Part shown: one piece after another, positions 41,557-52,900 of the stretch
Position numbering within the stretch: position 1 is the first letter of the stretch
Layout of the letters: each line of letters starts with the position of its first letter
Origin: Tritrichomonas musculus
Taxonomy: Eukaryota; Parabasalia; Tritrichomonadida; Tritrichomonadidae
Assembly: GCA_039105265.1 (NCBI GenBank)
Contig: JAPFFF010000014.1
Span: forward strand, 1,240,001-1,304,000
Direction of reading: 5' to 3'
DNA length: 64,000 nucleotides
Translations under genes and position numbers: made by a program
The notes under the pieces: generated by a model
The model's database searches: none
Told to the model about the DNA's origin: nothing
What the model saw: the letters and a program-made list of their open reading frames with translations, nothing else

Positions 41557-43707
41557 ATGCAAAACTTTTATGTTGATCTTTCCCATAATGTTGAACCATT
41601 CCTCATCAATATTATCACTGATCCTGATTATAAACCAAATAGTACAGAATTCTTAAAAATAAATTACGATATTTATTCATTAACAACTTTGAATCCCCAA
41701 AACATTTATGCTTATGATAAAAATGAAGAAAATCCATATAATAATCAATTTGAACGCGTATTCAATTGCTTGCTTAATTTTTCTTATTCTCAAGAAAATG
41801 ATATTAAAAATGATATAGATAGTTTATTTCATCATTTAAAGACCATTAAACAGAGAGTTAAAATTATTAATCATGTTTTCAATTACTTGAACAAAAAAAG
41901 GAATTCATTTATTATCAATGCAAATCAATGCAAATTTGGCCAACAGATTGCTTTTTTATATTTTACAGTATTTCAAAAAGAGTTTTATGATGAATTAGTC
42001 AATAAATCAATTGAATACATAGAGCCACTTTTTTCAATTAATCCAAACGAAAAAGCTGATTTTACATATTTGCTAAATTTAAATTACATATGCTTGTGCG
42101 CATCAAAAGCACCAAATTCACAGAATGATCTATATGAAGTTTTTGGTCATCAAAAAATAATTGATGGACTTAATAATCTTTTCAAAAGGGTAATACATAA
42201 TCTTCGCATAGAACTACTACCAGAAATTGTTGAGCAATTTTATAATTTTACTCGTTCAATTAAAAATCCTAGTACAAGATTCACAATTTACAACAATTTA
42301 TACAAATTTATCATTCAAAACTTTGTTGAACAATGCAATAATAAAATTATGGATGAATCTGCTTTAAAGATGATAGAGACCGAAAGCAATTACTTAAAAT
42401 ATTTAAGCGTTCTGTCATTTCATGATTCAACTGTCCATTATGTTGAAGACTTTTTCAACAAGTTCGAAGATGAATTCTGTAATAATCTAAATAATCAGAA
42501 TAAAGTTGACGATCTTTCTAATGATTTCATTAATTTCTTAAATTATATAGATCTTTTCAATCAACTTACATACAAAAATATTTATGGAATTGATAAAGAA
42601 CCATTTGATGAATACATCACAAAAACTACAAAAGGCAAATTTAGAAAACTCAAATTGGACAAAAAGTTTGGCGACACATTTAGTGTTGCACTCTCATTCA
42701 TCATAGATACTTTCATGAAGAAAGGAGATAATTTAACAAGTAATCAAAACAGATTAATCGATCCAAACAAAATGATACAGCTTTTGTCTTATGTAACTGA
42801 TCGTGACGTTTTCATATCACATCATACAAATTATATGTTCTTTAGAATTGCTACACGTTCAACAAAAAGCCTCAAAAACGAAAAAGATTTTCTCCAAAGG
42901 GTTTCAAATTTTGTTCAAAATAATATCAGTCTTAAAAATGCTTTTGAAATCGTTGAACAAGCCGAATCAGAAGAATTAGAGTCTTTAAGCAAGCAAAAAT
43001 TATCTTATTGTGTAATTAAGAATTCGTTAGCACCTCCAGATCGAAAATATCCATCATTTCCTCTTCCAAAAGATTACAAAGATATCATTGGATTAGCTGA
43101 AAGCAAGCTTGCAAACAGAAACAAAGGAAGACGATACGAATGGATTCATTATTTAACAACATGCAATGTAAGACTTACAAAAGGTAAAAGATTCTGCCTT
43201 ATGACAATGTCCCTTGGACAATTAATAATATTTACAGCTCTATCAAAGCATCCAAACCTTTCAATAAAAGACCTAAATGAAATTACAAACATTGATGAAG
43301 ATTATATTGAAGTAATTATTAAATCTTTCAGAAGATGTAAAGTAGTAACATTGAAGTTAACTGATGAAAATGCTCAAAACTCACTCCAAAATGCAACAAT
43401 TAACTTGGATGATAGTTTTGCACCAAAACAATTAGTTAATTTATGTGATAATTGGGCTCAACAATATGTTCCTCAGCAGAAAAATCTTGATATCCAGAGA
43501 AAGAAATCTGTTCAAGCTGCTATTGTCCAAATTATGAAGAAGTACAAGAGAATCAATACTCAGCAACTAGTTAATCAAACGCTTGATAAAGTTTTGAAGC
43601 TTTATGCAGCAACTGAAGATGATGTGATGACATGTATCAGAGAATTAGTCGCTGATGAATATTTAGAAGAAGTTGATGGAGGAACTGAAATGTCATATAT
43701 TGAATAA
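41557..43707 (+). CDS. Cullin (ubiquitin ligase scaffold)
   Basis: 716 residues, the usual cullin length. The N-terminal two thirds are helical cullin repeats. The cullin homology region is visible around TYKNIYGIDKEPFDEYI and in FSVALSFIIDTFMKKGDNLT. The C-terminal winged helix carries the neddylation block (RKKSVQAAIVQIMKKYKRIN, then LVADEYLEEVDG), in which the Lys of IMK is the NEDD8 acceptor in the family. So it should nucleate a RING/adaptor E3 complex and be activated by neddylation. Which cullin class it is cannot be told by eye. Start ATG is preceded by TTTTATAA as at other host genes. Confidence 0.85.
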   Translation: MQNFYVDLSHNVEPFLINIITDPDYKPNSTEFLKINYDIYSLTTLNPQNIYAYDKNEENPYNNQFERVFNCLLNFSYSQENDIKNDIDSLFHHLKTIKQRVKIINHVFNYLNKKRNSFIINANQCKFGQQIAFLYFTVFQKEFYDELVNKSIEYIEPLFSINPNEKADFTYLLNLNYICLCASKAPNSQNDLYEVFGHQKIIDGLNNLFKRVIHNLRIELLPEIVEQFYNFTRSIKNPSTRFTIYNNLYKFIIQNFVEQCNNKIMDESALKMIETESNYLKYLSVLSFHDSTVHYVEDFFNKFEDEFCNNLNNQNKVDDLSNDFINFLNYIDLFNQLTYKNIYGIDKEPFDEYITKTTKGKFRKLKLDKKFGDTFSVALSFIIDTFMKKGDNLTSNQNRLIDPNKMIQLLSYVTDRDVFISHHTNYMFFRIATRSTKSLKNEKDFLQRVSNFVQNNISLKNAFEIVEQAESEELESLSKQKLSYCVIKNSLAPPDRKYPSFPLPKDYKDIIGLAESKLANRNKGRRYEWIHYLTTCNVRLTKGKRFCLMTMSLGQLIIFTALSKHPNLSIKDLNEITNIDEDYIEVIIKSFRRCKVVTLKLTDENAQNSLQNATINLDDSFAPKQLVNLCDNWAQQYVPQQKNLDIQRKKSVQAAIVQIMKKYKRINTQQLVNQTLDKVLKLYAATEDDVMTCIRELVADEYLEEVDGGTEMSYIE

Positions 43708-43988
43708 AAACAAACATTTTTATTTTATATTAACTTTTTGTTTTACGAAGATATACAAAACATAATCTTTAAGGTTGATCAAAAATAATGACCGAGACCC
43801 AATATTAATTTTCAAAAGATTTCATCTAAAAAAAAATTATTTTTGATAGTAATGAAGTAGAAAAATGAAAGATAACTTAATATTTATTAAAACAGTTCAT
43901 TTTTATATAGAATACTAATGAACAAATAAAATAATAATAATTGATAAAACAAAATTCAAAAAAATACAAAATTATATTAAAAATTTGT

Positions 43989-44936
43989 TCAATCTTTCAA
44001 AATGTTGCGAATTGAGTGAAGAAGTGCAATTACATTATTTTTTGATGTAGCTGAAGGAACTCTTTTATCAGAAATACCAACAAGGATGACATCATAAGTT
44101 GACCAGAAGAAATGCAAAAATGTACCATCTTTTAATTCCACTGATGCAATTGGTTGGGCACTTCTTGAATCCATTATGTTTGCCAAATTAACAAACATTT
44201 TCACACCATCTTGGCACATTAAGAATTGCTCTGGTGTAATTCTCGAATCTCCTGAAGAAAGCATGAATGCGCTACTTTGGAGATCGATAAGAAAAATATT
44301 CGATAATTCAAGGGAACTAGCAAATTGTTGCATTGCTTCTTTAATTTCTTTTTGTTTAGGAATAATACTTTCGATACATAAACTAATTTCGAAAAGTGCT
44401 GTGCCATTATTAATTGAGGTACGATGTATTTTTGAATCTGGTAATATATTTTGTATTTGTTGTGATTGGGAGGATAAAACATTTTCAGAAGTATAAGAAT
44501 TGAGAATATCTGTCTTATTGAGAAAAACATGAACTGTAGGCTGCGGCTTAAGTTGTTCACTAATCGTGCTAATTGAATTTATAAGGTCAATTGGAAGTTT
44601 TGATGTGCAATCTATAATTAAAATAATAATTTGGCAATTTTCAAAAAAAGATTGTGGATTTGGTAATTGTGAAAAATCAGATGGGCACGAAATAATTGGT
44701 ATATTAAAAATAACGTTTCGAAGTTCGGCATTCATGTCTTCTTCAACATATGATGACCCTGGTATAGGCTTAAATCTTTCAATTAATTGGCCTAGTATTG
44801 AGTGTTTTCCGCAACCTTGCTCACCAATAAAAACGATTGATCCAACTTCAGTACAATTAGGGAAAGAAACCATGGATGCATTTTCTTCAGCAAAATGCGC
44901 ATTGAAATTTCGTAAAACATCAGCAAGATAACTCAT
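43989..44936 (-). CDS. Rag/Gtr-family GTPase
   Basis: 315 residues. The G domain has a P-loop GEQGCGKHS (residues 38-46) and NKTD (140-143). The second half has the Rag-specific C-terminal roadblock-like region, visible as SNIFLIDLQSSAFMLSSGDS, matching the eFLFd..skiyvatDs block of RagA-D/Gtr. Rag GTPases act as heterodimers on lysosome-like membranes to pass amino-acid signals to TOR. A partner subunit is not in this window. The Switch II DxxG motif is not obvious, so nucleotide cycling may be unusual and the protein may be closer to the RagC/D type. It is head-to-head with the next gene. Confidence 0.65.
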   Translation of the reverse strand: MSYLADVLRNFNAHFAEENASMVSFPNCTEVGSIVFIGEQGCGKHSILGQLIERFKPIPGSSYVEEDMNAELRNVIFNIPIISCPSDFSQLPNPQSFFENCQIIILIIDCTSKLPIDLINSISTISEQLKPQPTVHVFLNKTDILNSYTSENVLSSQSQQIQNILPDSKIHRTSINNGTALFEISLCIESIIPKQKEIKEAMQQFASSLELSNIFLIDLQSSAFMLSSGDSRITPEQFLMCQDGVKMFVNLANIMDSRSAQPIASVELKDGTFLHFFWSTYDVILVGISDKRVPSATSKNNVIALLHSIRNILKD

Positions 44937-44954
44937 AATAATATTATATGGATA

Positions 44955-45602
44955 TTGATAGGAAAAATATTATATGGTGTAATATTGGCCTTTTGCCTTT
45001 TGTTTATAAAATCATCAATGACTTCTGATATTGATGAATCATCTGATACTTTTACAAAATCATCGCTTAAACAAGATTTTTTGATAACAAACAAATCTTT
45101 TATACCAAGTTATAGGAGCCAATATTTAAATAAAAAGAAAATCAAAAAATCAGATCACGAAAGATTTGAAAAAATAAATGAATTATTTGAAAAAGAAGAA
45201 GATTCTAATGCTGTTCTTACATTATCATTAACAAGTTATCAATTAAATCAAGTTCCGTCTAAAATTTTAATAAAATCAACTAATGACGACAATGATCAAA
45301 AAGATAATATAGATCCAAATGAAAATTCATTTGATCCACTTACATTTCGTCAAAATTTTGCTATTGCTAAAGAGCAAATCAAAAGAATGAAAGAAAATCC
45401 TCCTCCAAGTCAAGATAAATTCAAAGGATTCGAAGATAGAATTAAATTACAGCAAGATCAATTAATATGTATTATGAATTATAAGTATGATATTCAAAAT
45501 AAAATTGATGTTATTAGAAAACACGATATTGTTAGTTCAATATATACTGCGCTTAATACAGCAACTGAAAAACTCAATATGTTTAAGCTCGACAAAAAAT
45601 AA
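44955..45602 (+). CDS. Hypothetical protein, possible N-terminal membrane anchor, start codon uncertain
   Basis: The frame is open from 44916. Its first ATG is at 45018, giving 194 residues (MTSDIDESSDTF). Yet the codons before it, beginning TTG at 44955, encode a convincing signal/anchor segment (IGKILYGVILAFCLLFIKSS). The TTG sits in ATTG, so a one-base difference would make it ATG. The rest is hydrophilic and helical with a Lys-rich middle (YLNKKKIKKSDHERFEKINE) and no recognised domain. If the upstream start is real, its start codon is only 18 bases from that of the divergent Rag-like gene. Function unknown. Confidence 0.55.
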   Translation: MIGKILYGVILAFCLLFIKSSMTSDIDESSDTFTKSSLKQDFLITNKSFIPSYRSQYLNKKKIKKSDHERFEKINELFEKEEDSNAVLTLSLTSYQLNQVPSKILIKSTNDDNDQKDNIDPNENSFDPLTFRQNFAIAKEQIKRMKENPPPSQDKFKGFEDRIKLQQDQLICIMNYKYDIQNKIDVIRKHDIVSSIYTALNTATEKLNMFKLDKK

Positions 45603-45889
45603 TATTTATTGAATAAAAAAAATTGTTTGATTAATGTATATTCATTAAAATATATGATGATTTTCACTCGCTTGAATTACATGTTTTTATTACGCAAATA
45701 AATAAAAAAATTAAGAAGATCTAATGAATAAGTTAGAATACTAAATATATATTTAATCATTGATTGATTCAACGATAATTATAATGCAAAAACATTTATT
45801 TCATTTTTAAAACTCTTTTTTAAAAAACAAAACTCAAAACGCATTCTATTTCTTTGATATATCAATTTACAAATTATGTGGAAATAGAA

Positions 45890-47539
45890 TTATTGAATTA
45901 TGGGTGATGAATTTGGATCAGATGCACTTCCTAATGTTGAAAACATTCTTTTGGTTTCATCCATCTTATCTGTCTTACCCTCACAAAATTGAGTAAATAT
46001 TTGTGTTCCAGTAAATTCTTGGTAAAAAGCTTCTTCATCTTTAGGAACACTTGCCAAAAACAAATCTTTATTGAATATTGTTACAGGATGTTCACAATCC
46101 GTAGAATCTGTAACAAAACAAGGGGATATTCTACCTTCCAATTTATTTGCTATATGATGCGAAAATGTGTTGAGCAAACTGTCAACGAGAGGTGGTATAA
46201 AAACATACTTTGGCTTGATAAATTTGAGATATCTTGGGGGTCTCATATAAAAATGAACTCTGTCTAAAAATTCTAAAAAATCTTTGTTAGGAACTTTTTT
46301 ATCTTTCTGCTTGATATATGGAGGCGGAGCCAGAATATATTGTTTGTCTTGCTTAAGCGCATTTTCAATTGTACGTATAAATTGCGCCTGACCAGGAAGT
46401 TCGACATCAAGCATCGGATCATCGATGGTTCCTTTATCAAGATCAACAACGCACATATTTTGCGGTAGAGAAATCGATGGCATTGATGATGTTGAGGTAA
46501 TTCCATAAATATAAGGAAATGGCGCTTCGAGGATTGGTAGATGACGAGGAGTATTTGGTACAATAGGGAGAAGGCTTGCACCTATTTTAAAAGGAGATAG
46601 AAGTGCTCTAGCTGCAAGAACAGAAAGTGTGAGGAGGTGGAGATCTTTACTTTTAAAAATTGTATGATGCTCAAGTAATAAAGCTTCAAAAAGCTTAGTA
46701 ATATTAGCGACTGAGAGACATGAAAAAAGGACATCTAATGTGGGTAAAGCTATGGATACAATTTCGGTTTTAATAGGTGGAATAACAAGTCTCAAATCTT
46801 CACTCAGAACATATTTAAGATCACGATTATCGGCCCTTTTCATTCCCATAAAATACTCCAATTCGGTATGTAAAACGTCTGGATATCGTGTTCCTGGCCA
46901 TCTGGCAGTTCCTTTTTCTTCTTCAAGATATGATAAAGTTGGACCGTCTTGTACCTCATTGTATTGAATATCTCTTTCTCCTTCTGGATTTAAAACTCTG
47001 CAATATAAGAGAGTCATATAAGTTAAATATTGAAAGTGAACAGATAAGATTGGGTCTTTCGTTAGTATGCAAAAGCAGAAAGGATATTTAATTGTATCAT
47101 CTGTTGCAAAAAACGGAACTCTTGCGGGGTTCGCAATGAAATGGACACACACTCCATAAATTGATTTAGAATCTAATCTAAAAACGAATTCTGAAATAAA
47201 AATATTTTTTCTTTTATACGTAAGACCATGCGGTTCGATTCCATTAGGAAAACAAAAATCAGCTGTTTGATTAAAGTCGTCTTCAGAAAAAAGTAGAGGT
47301 GCTGCTGGAAATAAAAATAAAATTCTTGGTTCAAGTGGCTTTGTTAGATCAAAATCTGGTGGTATACCTAAAATCATAAAATGCTCAAAAAGATGAGTGG
47401 GTTCCATATCATCAAAAGATCTTCGTTCGCTTGATTCAGTAAATCTCCTTTTTCTTTCAATGGATTGCTCTAATCTTGGGTCATCGAGTGATCCAGAAAG
47501 GAGCTCGATTTTTCTAGGAGAAGCATCCGAATAGGACAT
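45890..47539 (-). CDS. DENN-domain protein (putative Rab guanine nucleotide exchange factor)
   Basis: 549 residues. The tripartite DENN arrangement is recognisable. The upstream part (residues about 50-170) has LFEHFMILGIPPDFDL, ILFLFPAAPLL, FCFPNGIEPHG and SIYGVCVHFI, then FCFCILTKDPILSVHF. The core (about 265-370) has FEALLLEHHTIFKSKDLHLL and LLPIVPNTPRHLPILEAPFP, then YIYGI and NMCVVDLDKGTI, the classic E..vl..s......s.......p..w......p..P.pyiiGv......v..D.D.g pattern. The downstream part is all-helical. DENN proteins activate Rab GTPases in membrane traffic. Which subfamily is unclear. It is a complete single-exon gene. Confidence 0.85.
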   Translation of the reverse strand: MSYSDASPRKIELLSGSLDDPRLEQSIERKRRFTESSERRSFDDMEPTHLFEHFMILGIPPDFDLTKPLEPRILFLFPAAPLLFSEDDFNQTADFCFPNGIEPHGLTYKRKNIFISEFVFRLDSKSIYGVCVHFIANPARVPFFATDDTIKYPFCFCILTKDPILSVHFQYLTYMTLLYCRVLNPEGERDIQYNEVQDGPTLSYLEEEKGTARWPGTRYPDVLHTELEYFMGMKRADNRDLKYVLSEDLRLVIPPIKTEIVSIALPTLDVLFSCLSVANITKLFEALLLEHHTIFKSKDLHLLTLSVLAARALLSPFKIGASLLPIVPNTPRHLPILEAPFPYIYGITSTSSMPSISLPQNMCVVDLDKGTIDDPMLDVELPGQAQFIRTIENALKQDKQYILAPPPYIKQKDKKVPNKDFLEFLDRVHFYMRPPRYLKFIKPKYVFIPPLVDSLLNTFSHHIANKLEGRISPCFVTDSTDCEHPVTIFNKDLFLASVPKDEEAFYQEFTGTQIFTQFCEGKTDKMDETKRMFSTLGSASDPNSSPIIQ

Positions 47540-49963
47540 AAAATTGGAAACAAGTTAAAAAGTTTGATGCTTTATAGTTATTTCCATCAAAAAGTGGCAT
47601 CTAACTCAAATACCAAATTATATCTTCAATGTATTTAAAAGAAATTTTAGCATAATGTTATAAACTTCTTAAAGTGTGTAACTTTTTAAATGATTGCAAA
47701 ATGAATTTAACTTTTCTGAATTTTGATAAGAAAATGGCAATAACTTTTTGACTTAAAAATAAAACTTTAAAATTAAAGATATTTAAAAATAATTTTTGTT
47801 AGAATCTCTAAATTTCTATAAAAATAAAAATCATTAGCAAATATCAGGATTTTGAAAAAGTTAAATTGCATTTAAAAAGTTTCATTCATTTCAAATTCAA
47901 TAATTAAAAATACAATTTAAACTTTTTCAAAATCCTGAAACAGTAACTTAAATAACGTATTTTTGGCAAAAACATTATTTCAAAATATCTTTTTCAAAAA
48001 TAAATATTTCCAAAATTGGTTTGAAATTTAATTTATATTAATCAAAAATAATGTGAGAAAAATAATTAATTCAAGTAAATATACATTTTTTTATTTTGAA
48101 TCATTTGTTGATATCATGATGATGGATTAGTATATAATATTTTAAACTAATTTTTCATATTTGTTATATATTAAATACTTTGTTAAAACTATCATCCTTT
48201 AAATTTATCGTATATATTTTTCGAAAATCGATTTTTATTATAAAATGTTTGATAAAATGAATTGTATCTAGCTCAATATTTGATATTTAATCTTATAATC
48301 ATTATATTTATTATATTATAATCTGATTAATCATATATCTCTTAAAACCTGAAATACGCTCCACCAATGCATCGTAGAAATGATTTGAATTTAACGTGAA
48401 GTTTTTGTATCAAATAATTAATAAACAAATATACAATGCAATGAAGAAACTATAATCGATTGTGTTCATATTTATTAATATAGTATATAATAAATTAATT
48501 AAATTTTAAATAAGATATTTGCAAAAACAAAATGTGATACGTCATATAATTAGTATTATTTCAAAATTAAATATCCATAGAATTATTCTTAATTAAATGA
48601 AATATTCGATATTATTTTTTCTGATATTTTGAAAGCATATATTGAGATCAAAGAAAAGTTCTCAAATAAATGTTGATTTTAAAATATTAATATCTTATGG
48701 AAAATACATTTAAAATGAAATTATTTAAATTAATTACTAAAATATTCAAGGTAATTAATTTTTTGTGTAATTAAATTTGCCTTATTTTTTTCAAATTACC
48801 GATGATTAGTATTTTCATAATTGTTGTTGACCTCGTAAAGTTTTAATACTCTTGAAATTGGTTAACATACAAATAATATTTTAGTTGAAAAAAAATTCAT
48901 GGTTCAAAGATTTTTTAACGTTTCAAATTAATAATAGAATAAAAATAAACACTGCCTTTGAAGTTGCTGGCCACTTGAAAACATTTGATTTGTTAGAATC
49001 TGTTGGTTATCGTTTTGTAACTCTTTTCTATAAAGAAATAAGCATTAAGTTTTGTTGTTTATAAGCTTTTTCTTCTAATACTCTTAACGGACAGGAAACA
49101 AATAAAAAATTTGATTTTCTTATTTCTTAGGATGTTTGTGGCTTAAATATTATAAAATTAAAAAAAATATATTCATTTTTTATTAAACATTTAAAAATAA
49201 TTAAAATATACTAAAATTCTTTTTAATTTTATGCAAATATTTGGTTTTATCAATAAAAATTGTTTTTCCAATGTCTTAGAAAAAATTCTTAATGATGCTT
49301 GAATATTTAAATCAATAAAAATTCACAAAAAATTGAATTATTTAATACCAAAAAAGATTTACTTTTATAGATTCATCGGTGGAACCATTTTATAAAAGAT
49401 CAAAAATATAAATATTATTTTAAACATTTATATTATATCTACAATATAAAGAGAATTTATTTTTTTATAGTTACCCCACCCATTTTGTAAGAAGCATTCA
49501 AAACATAGGGAAGTTTGAAATAAAATAGCGAACTTTGAGACAAATAAGTTAACGGCCACCTTTCTTAACTAAGAGGTCTAACATTTAGCATCATTCATTT
49601 TAAAGCATGAACTTTTCTTCGATAAAACGATAATAAATATAGTGCAAATGTTGAAATAGACTTTTTTTCTAAACATTGAAAAATATGTTTGAAATTAATT
49701 AAATTTACAAATTTAAATCTCATATCGATATTGGATATCATTTAAACTATATTTCTCGATATCCTAAAGCTACGCGATATTATTCTAATTCATAAAAATC
49801 ATGAATTTGTAAAATTAAGGATATCCTTTATTCAATATAAATAAGACGCCTTTAATAATAATTAGTAAACTGTAAAATATATATGATATCATTTTTTTTT
49901 ATAATATATTTAAATGTTCATTTGGTCATGACGATCAAATAATCTAATATCATAATATCTTTT
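47540..49963. other. 2.4 kb gene-free region with a hairpin
   Basis: No coding signal on either strand. A strong hairpin lies at 47844-47938: TCAGGATTTTGAAAAAGTT and its inverse, arms about 28 bases, loop about 40. Around it the motif AACTTTTTA/TAAAAAGTT recurs (47690-47900). The remainder is AT-rich without visible repeats. It is the longest gene-poor gap in the host gene region. Confidence 0.5.
47844..47938. repeat. Inverted repeat (hairpin) with ~28 bp arms
   Basis: The arms share TCAGGATTTTGAAAAAGTT followed by TAAATTG with one or two mismatches. It lies about 300 bases upstream of the DENN gene start. It could be a small MITE remnant or a regulatory hairpin. Confidence 0.6.
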
Positions 49964-52900
49964 TTATTGAGTTGAGCACATTAAAGAAAGAGCGTGTAAT
50001 AATGACTCTATGAAATTTCTAATTTCGCCAGGATTCTTTTTTACGGTTCCTGCTATTTCTGTTTGCATGTCTTGAGGTAAATAGTCGAAAATATTTAAAA
50101 TAGATGCATTCAGAATTTTTGAATCACTTTCGTTAAATGGAAGTTTTACTGAAATTTCAGATGCAACTTTTTTAAGGAGCATAGTGTGATCACGACTATA
50201 TTCTTGAAGAGCATAAAGAGAACCATTTCTTGTTGAGATCAATCCAAAACCATTTCGAATAATTTGGAAAAAAGAAACAGGACCATCTAATTCAAAAGTT
50301 GTTAATTGGTTCAAGGTTACATTTCCATCTTTAAACTTAAACATAGATATTGTCAAAGTCTTTTCATTGTCAATTGTAAAAGCATGACAAGAATGACTTG
50401 TAATTGGTCTACCTATAAATCCTGTATGAATCTTTGATCTAATGATTATTTCATCATATTTTATGTAAGTTCCATCTTTTTGCTCTTGAAGGACTGTAAT
50501 TACTTTCGTTGATCCAAAGTAGATGATCAATGTATCGAGAATAGAGATGGAACGAGGAATAGCTTCAGTAGGAACAATTTGAAGAGTCTCCATCTTCAAT
50601 TTGCCATTGAATTCTAATGAAACAGACATGATGAACAATTTTAATGTAGAACCAATAATCAAATTATTTGGTTTTGATGATGAAATTGTAAATACATTTC
50701 CATCAATTTCTTCTTGGCCAATAATAGTAAATTTATTAAAAAGTTCTTTAACTCCAAAAATCATTCCTTTCAAAGGTGATTTTGGAGAGTTAAAGGCTGT
50801 TCCAAAGAAAGTTGTCTTTAATGATTCATGGTAGTAAATGGAAGTAATTTCTTCATATTGTCTAAATATATGAGTAAAAGCTTGTGAAAAAGACGGAAGT
50901 AAGAAAGATGAAATAGCAAAACAATCAGTACGTTCAAATGAAACAAAAAGTGAAAGTGGCTCTTTATGAACCGAAAAATGAAGAGGCCTAGATTCGCATT
51001 TTTTCGGTAAAATTGTGCATATATTGTTGCAATTTAAACTTCCTATTTGTAAACTAGAATTTGCAACAATTGCAAATTTGGTGTCTTCTATTGAGCATGA
51101 TATTGAATGAGGATCACAAATAACGGAACTAAATGATCCATCTGGATAAAAAAGAACAGGTGATGTACCATTTATAAATAAGGTATCAGTAAGTTCACTA
51201 TGTTTTTTATTTGTATTTATTTTAACAATGCTTTTAATGTGATAGCCAAGCTGAACATGATCAATTGCTCTCATATCTGGAAGATCATAGCGTGTAATGG
51301 CTCCATTCTCAGAGAATGAAACTAAAATGATTTCATCTTTAAATTTTAAAAAGTGTAGAAACACAATTAAATCATCTTCTGGTATTTTAATAGAACTGAT
51401 GATCTCTGATGTAGAAAGAAGATGAATTTCATTTGTGTAAAATGAAACAGCTACCATTCCTTGATGGAAAGCAGCTTTATAAGCTTGCGAATTTTGAAAA
51501 TGAAATTGAGCAATTGGTTCAAGCTCTTGTGTTACTATTTCAGCATTATCACTGAAAAGAAGCAAAATATTTTCACCATCAGTAGTTGAGTAAATAATGT
51601 CACTATCATAGTTAATGGCTATATCGTTTGTGCCTGGTCCAATTGCACGAATTGTACGAGAACAAACTTGGAAAAATGAATTCTCATCTCTTGGCAATAT
51701 TGCTAATGTTTCACAATCAGTGAGAAAACGATCTATTGTGGTATTTTCATATGTATTGCAGTCTATACATGCGCTTTTTTCATTGTATAATGATAATATT
51801 AAATAATGGCCGCATGCACTAAAAACAGATTCAATGAAAGGAATATTAATATCGACTTCTTTGTTGAAAATAGTTCCTGTCTTAAGTTCACTTATGCAGG
51901 AAGCTTTATCATTGCCTTGCGTCAAAAAAATTGATCCAACATTATCGCAGAAAGTAGAAATAGAATTAACAGGAGTAAATTGAGGTATTTGCTGTAATAT
52001 TTGTATGCTATTATTTGAAATTTGTGCAAAAACAGAGTCACCATATGATGATCCAATATAAAATATATTTCCATCAATTTTTGCAATAGATGTTGGTAAA
52101 ATATCAATATCACAAATTTTAAATATAGTAAATTGATTATCAAAATATAATCCAAATAATGAGCCCGAGGTAGTGCCAACAAGCGATGACCATCCTCCTA
52201 GCTCACAGAAGCATTGAGGCGGCGAACCGTTAAAAGGGGAGTCTACATTAACAACACCAGTTTTAAACACTAAAGTAATGGTTTCAGTACCCAAAACGAG
52301 ATAAACTGGCTTCTCATGATCTCCATGTGAAAAAGGAATTATAATTGATGAAGTAGAGTCAACTAATTGATTTACACATAATCTTGTTAATTCTTCTAAA
52401 ATAAGAAGCTTTCTGTTAAAAGTAAAAGTTTTTACACACCTTGATCCTGCATCTGTATCTGTTAACATAGCTAATCTGATAGTTTGATGAGGTAAAAATT
52501 TCAGATCTATAATTTTTTGATCAGGGCAACTAATGTTATAGACTTTATTAGGCTTATCTATTGCACTCCAAAAAGATAATTGGCCAATTTTATTTAGGGT
52601 AAATAATATTGGATTTTTATGATGCGTTTCGCAAATGTAATTTGAAATTTCATCTGTTTCTACTGGTAAATATCTGTATTTAATGCGTTTTGGGTCGGAA
52701 AAAACGATATAAGAAAAATCATGGAAAAAGACAACAATCATATCGCTTCCATTCGGTTTTCCTAGAGATATTGACGTTAATACGCGAAGAGAAACTATTG
52801 TTTTTGTAAATGGAACCTTATATAAAGGGTGTATACCATTTTCAGTAATTTCGAAAAAAACAAGTTCTTTTCTTTTGGCTAAAATAAAAAATGGTTTTTG

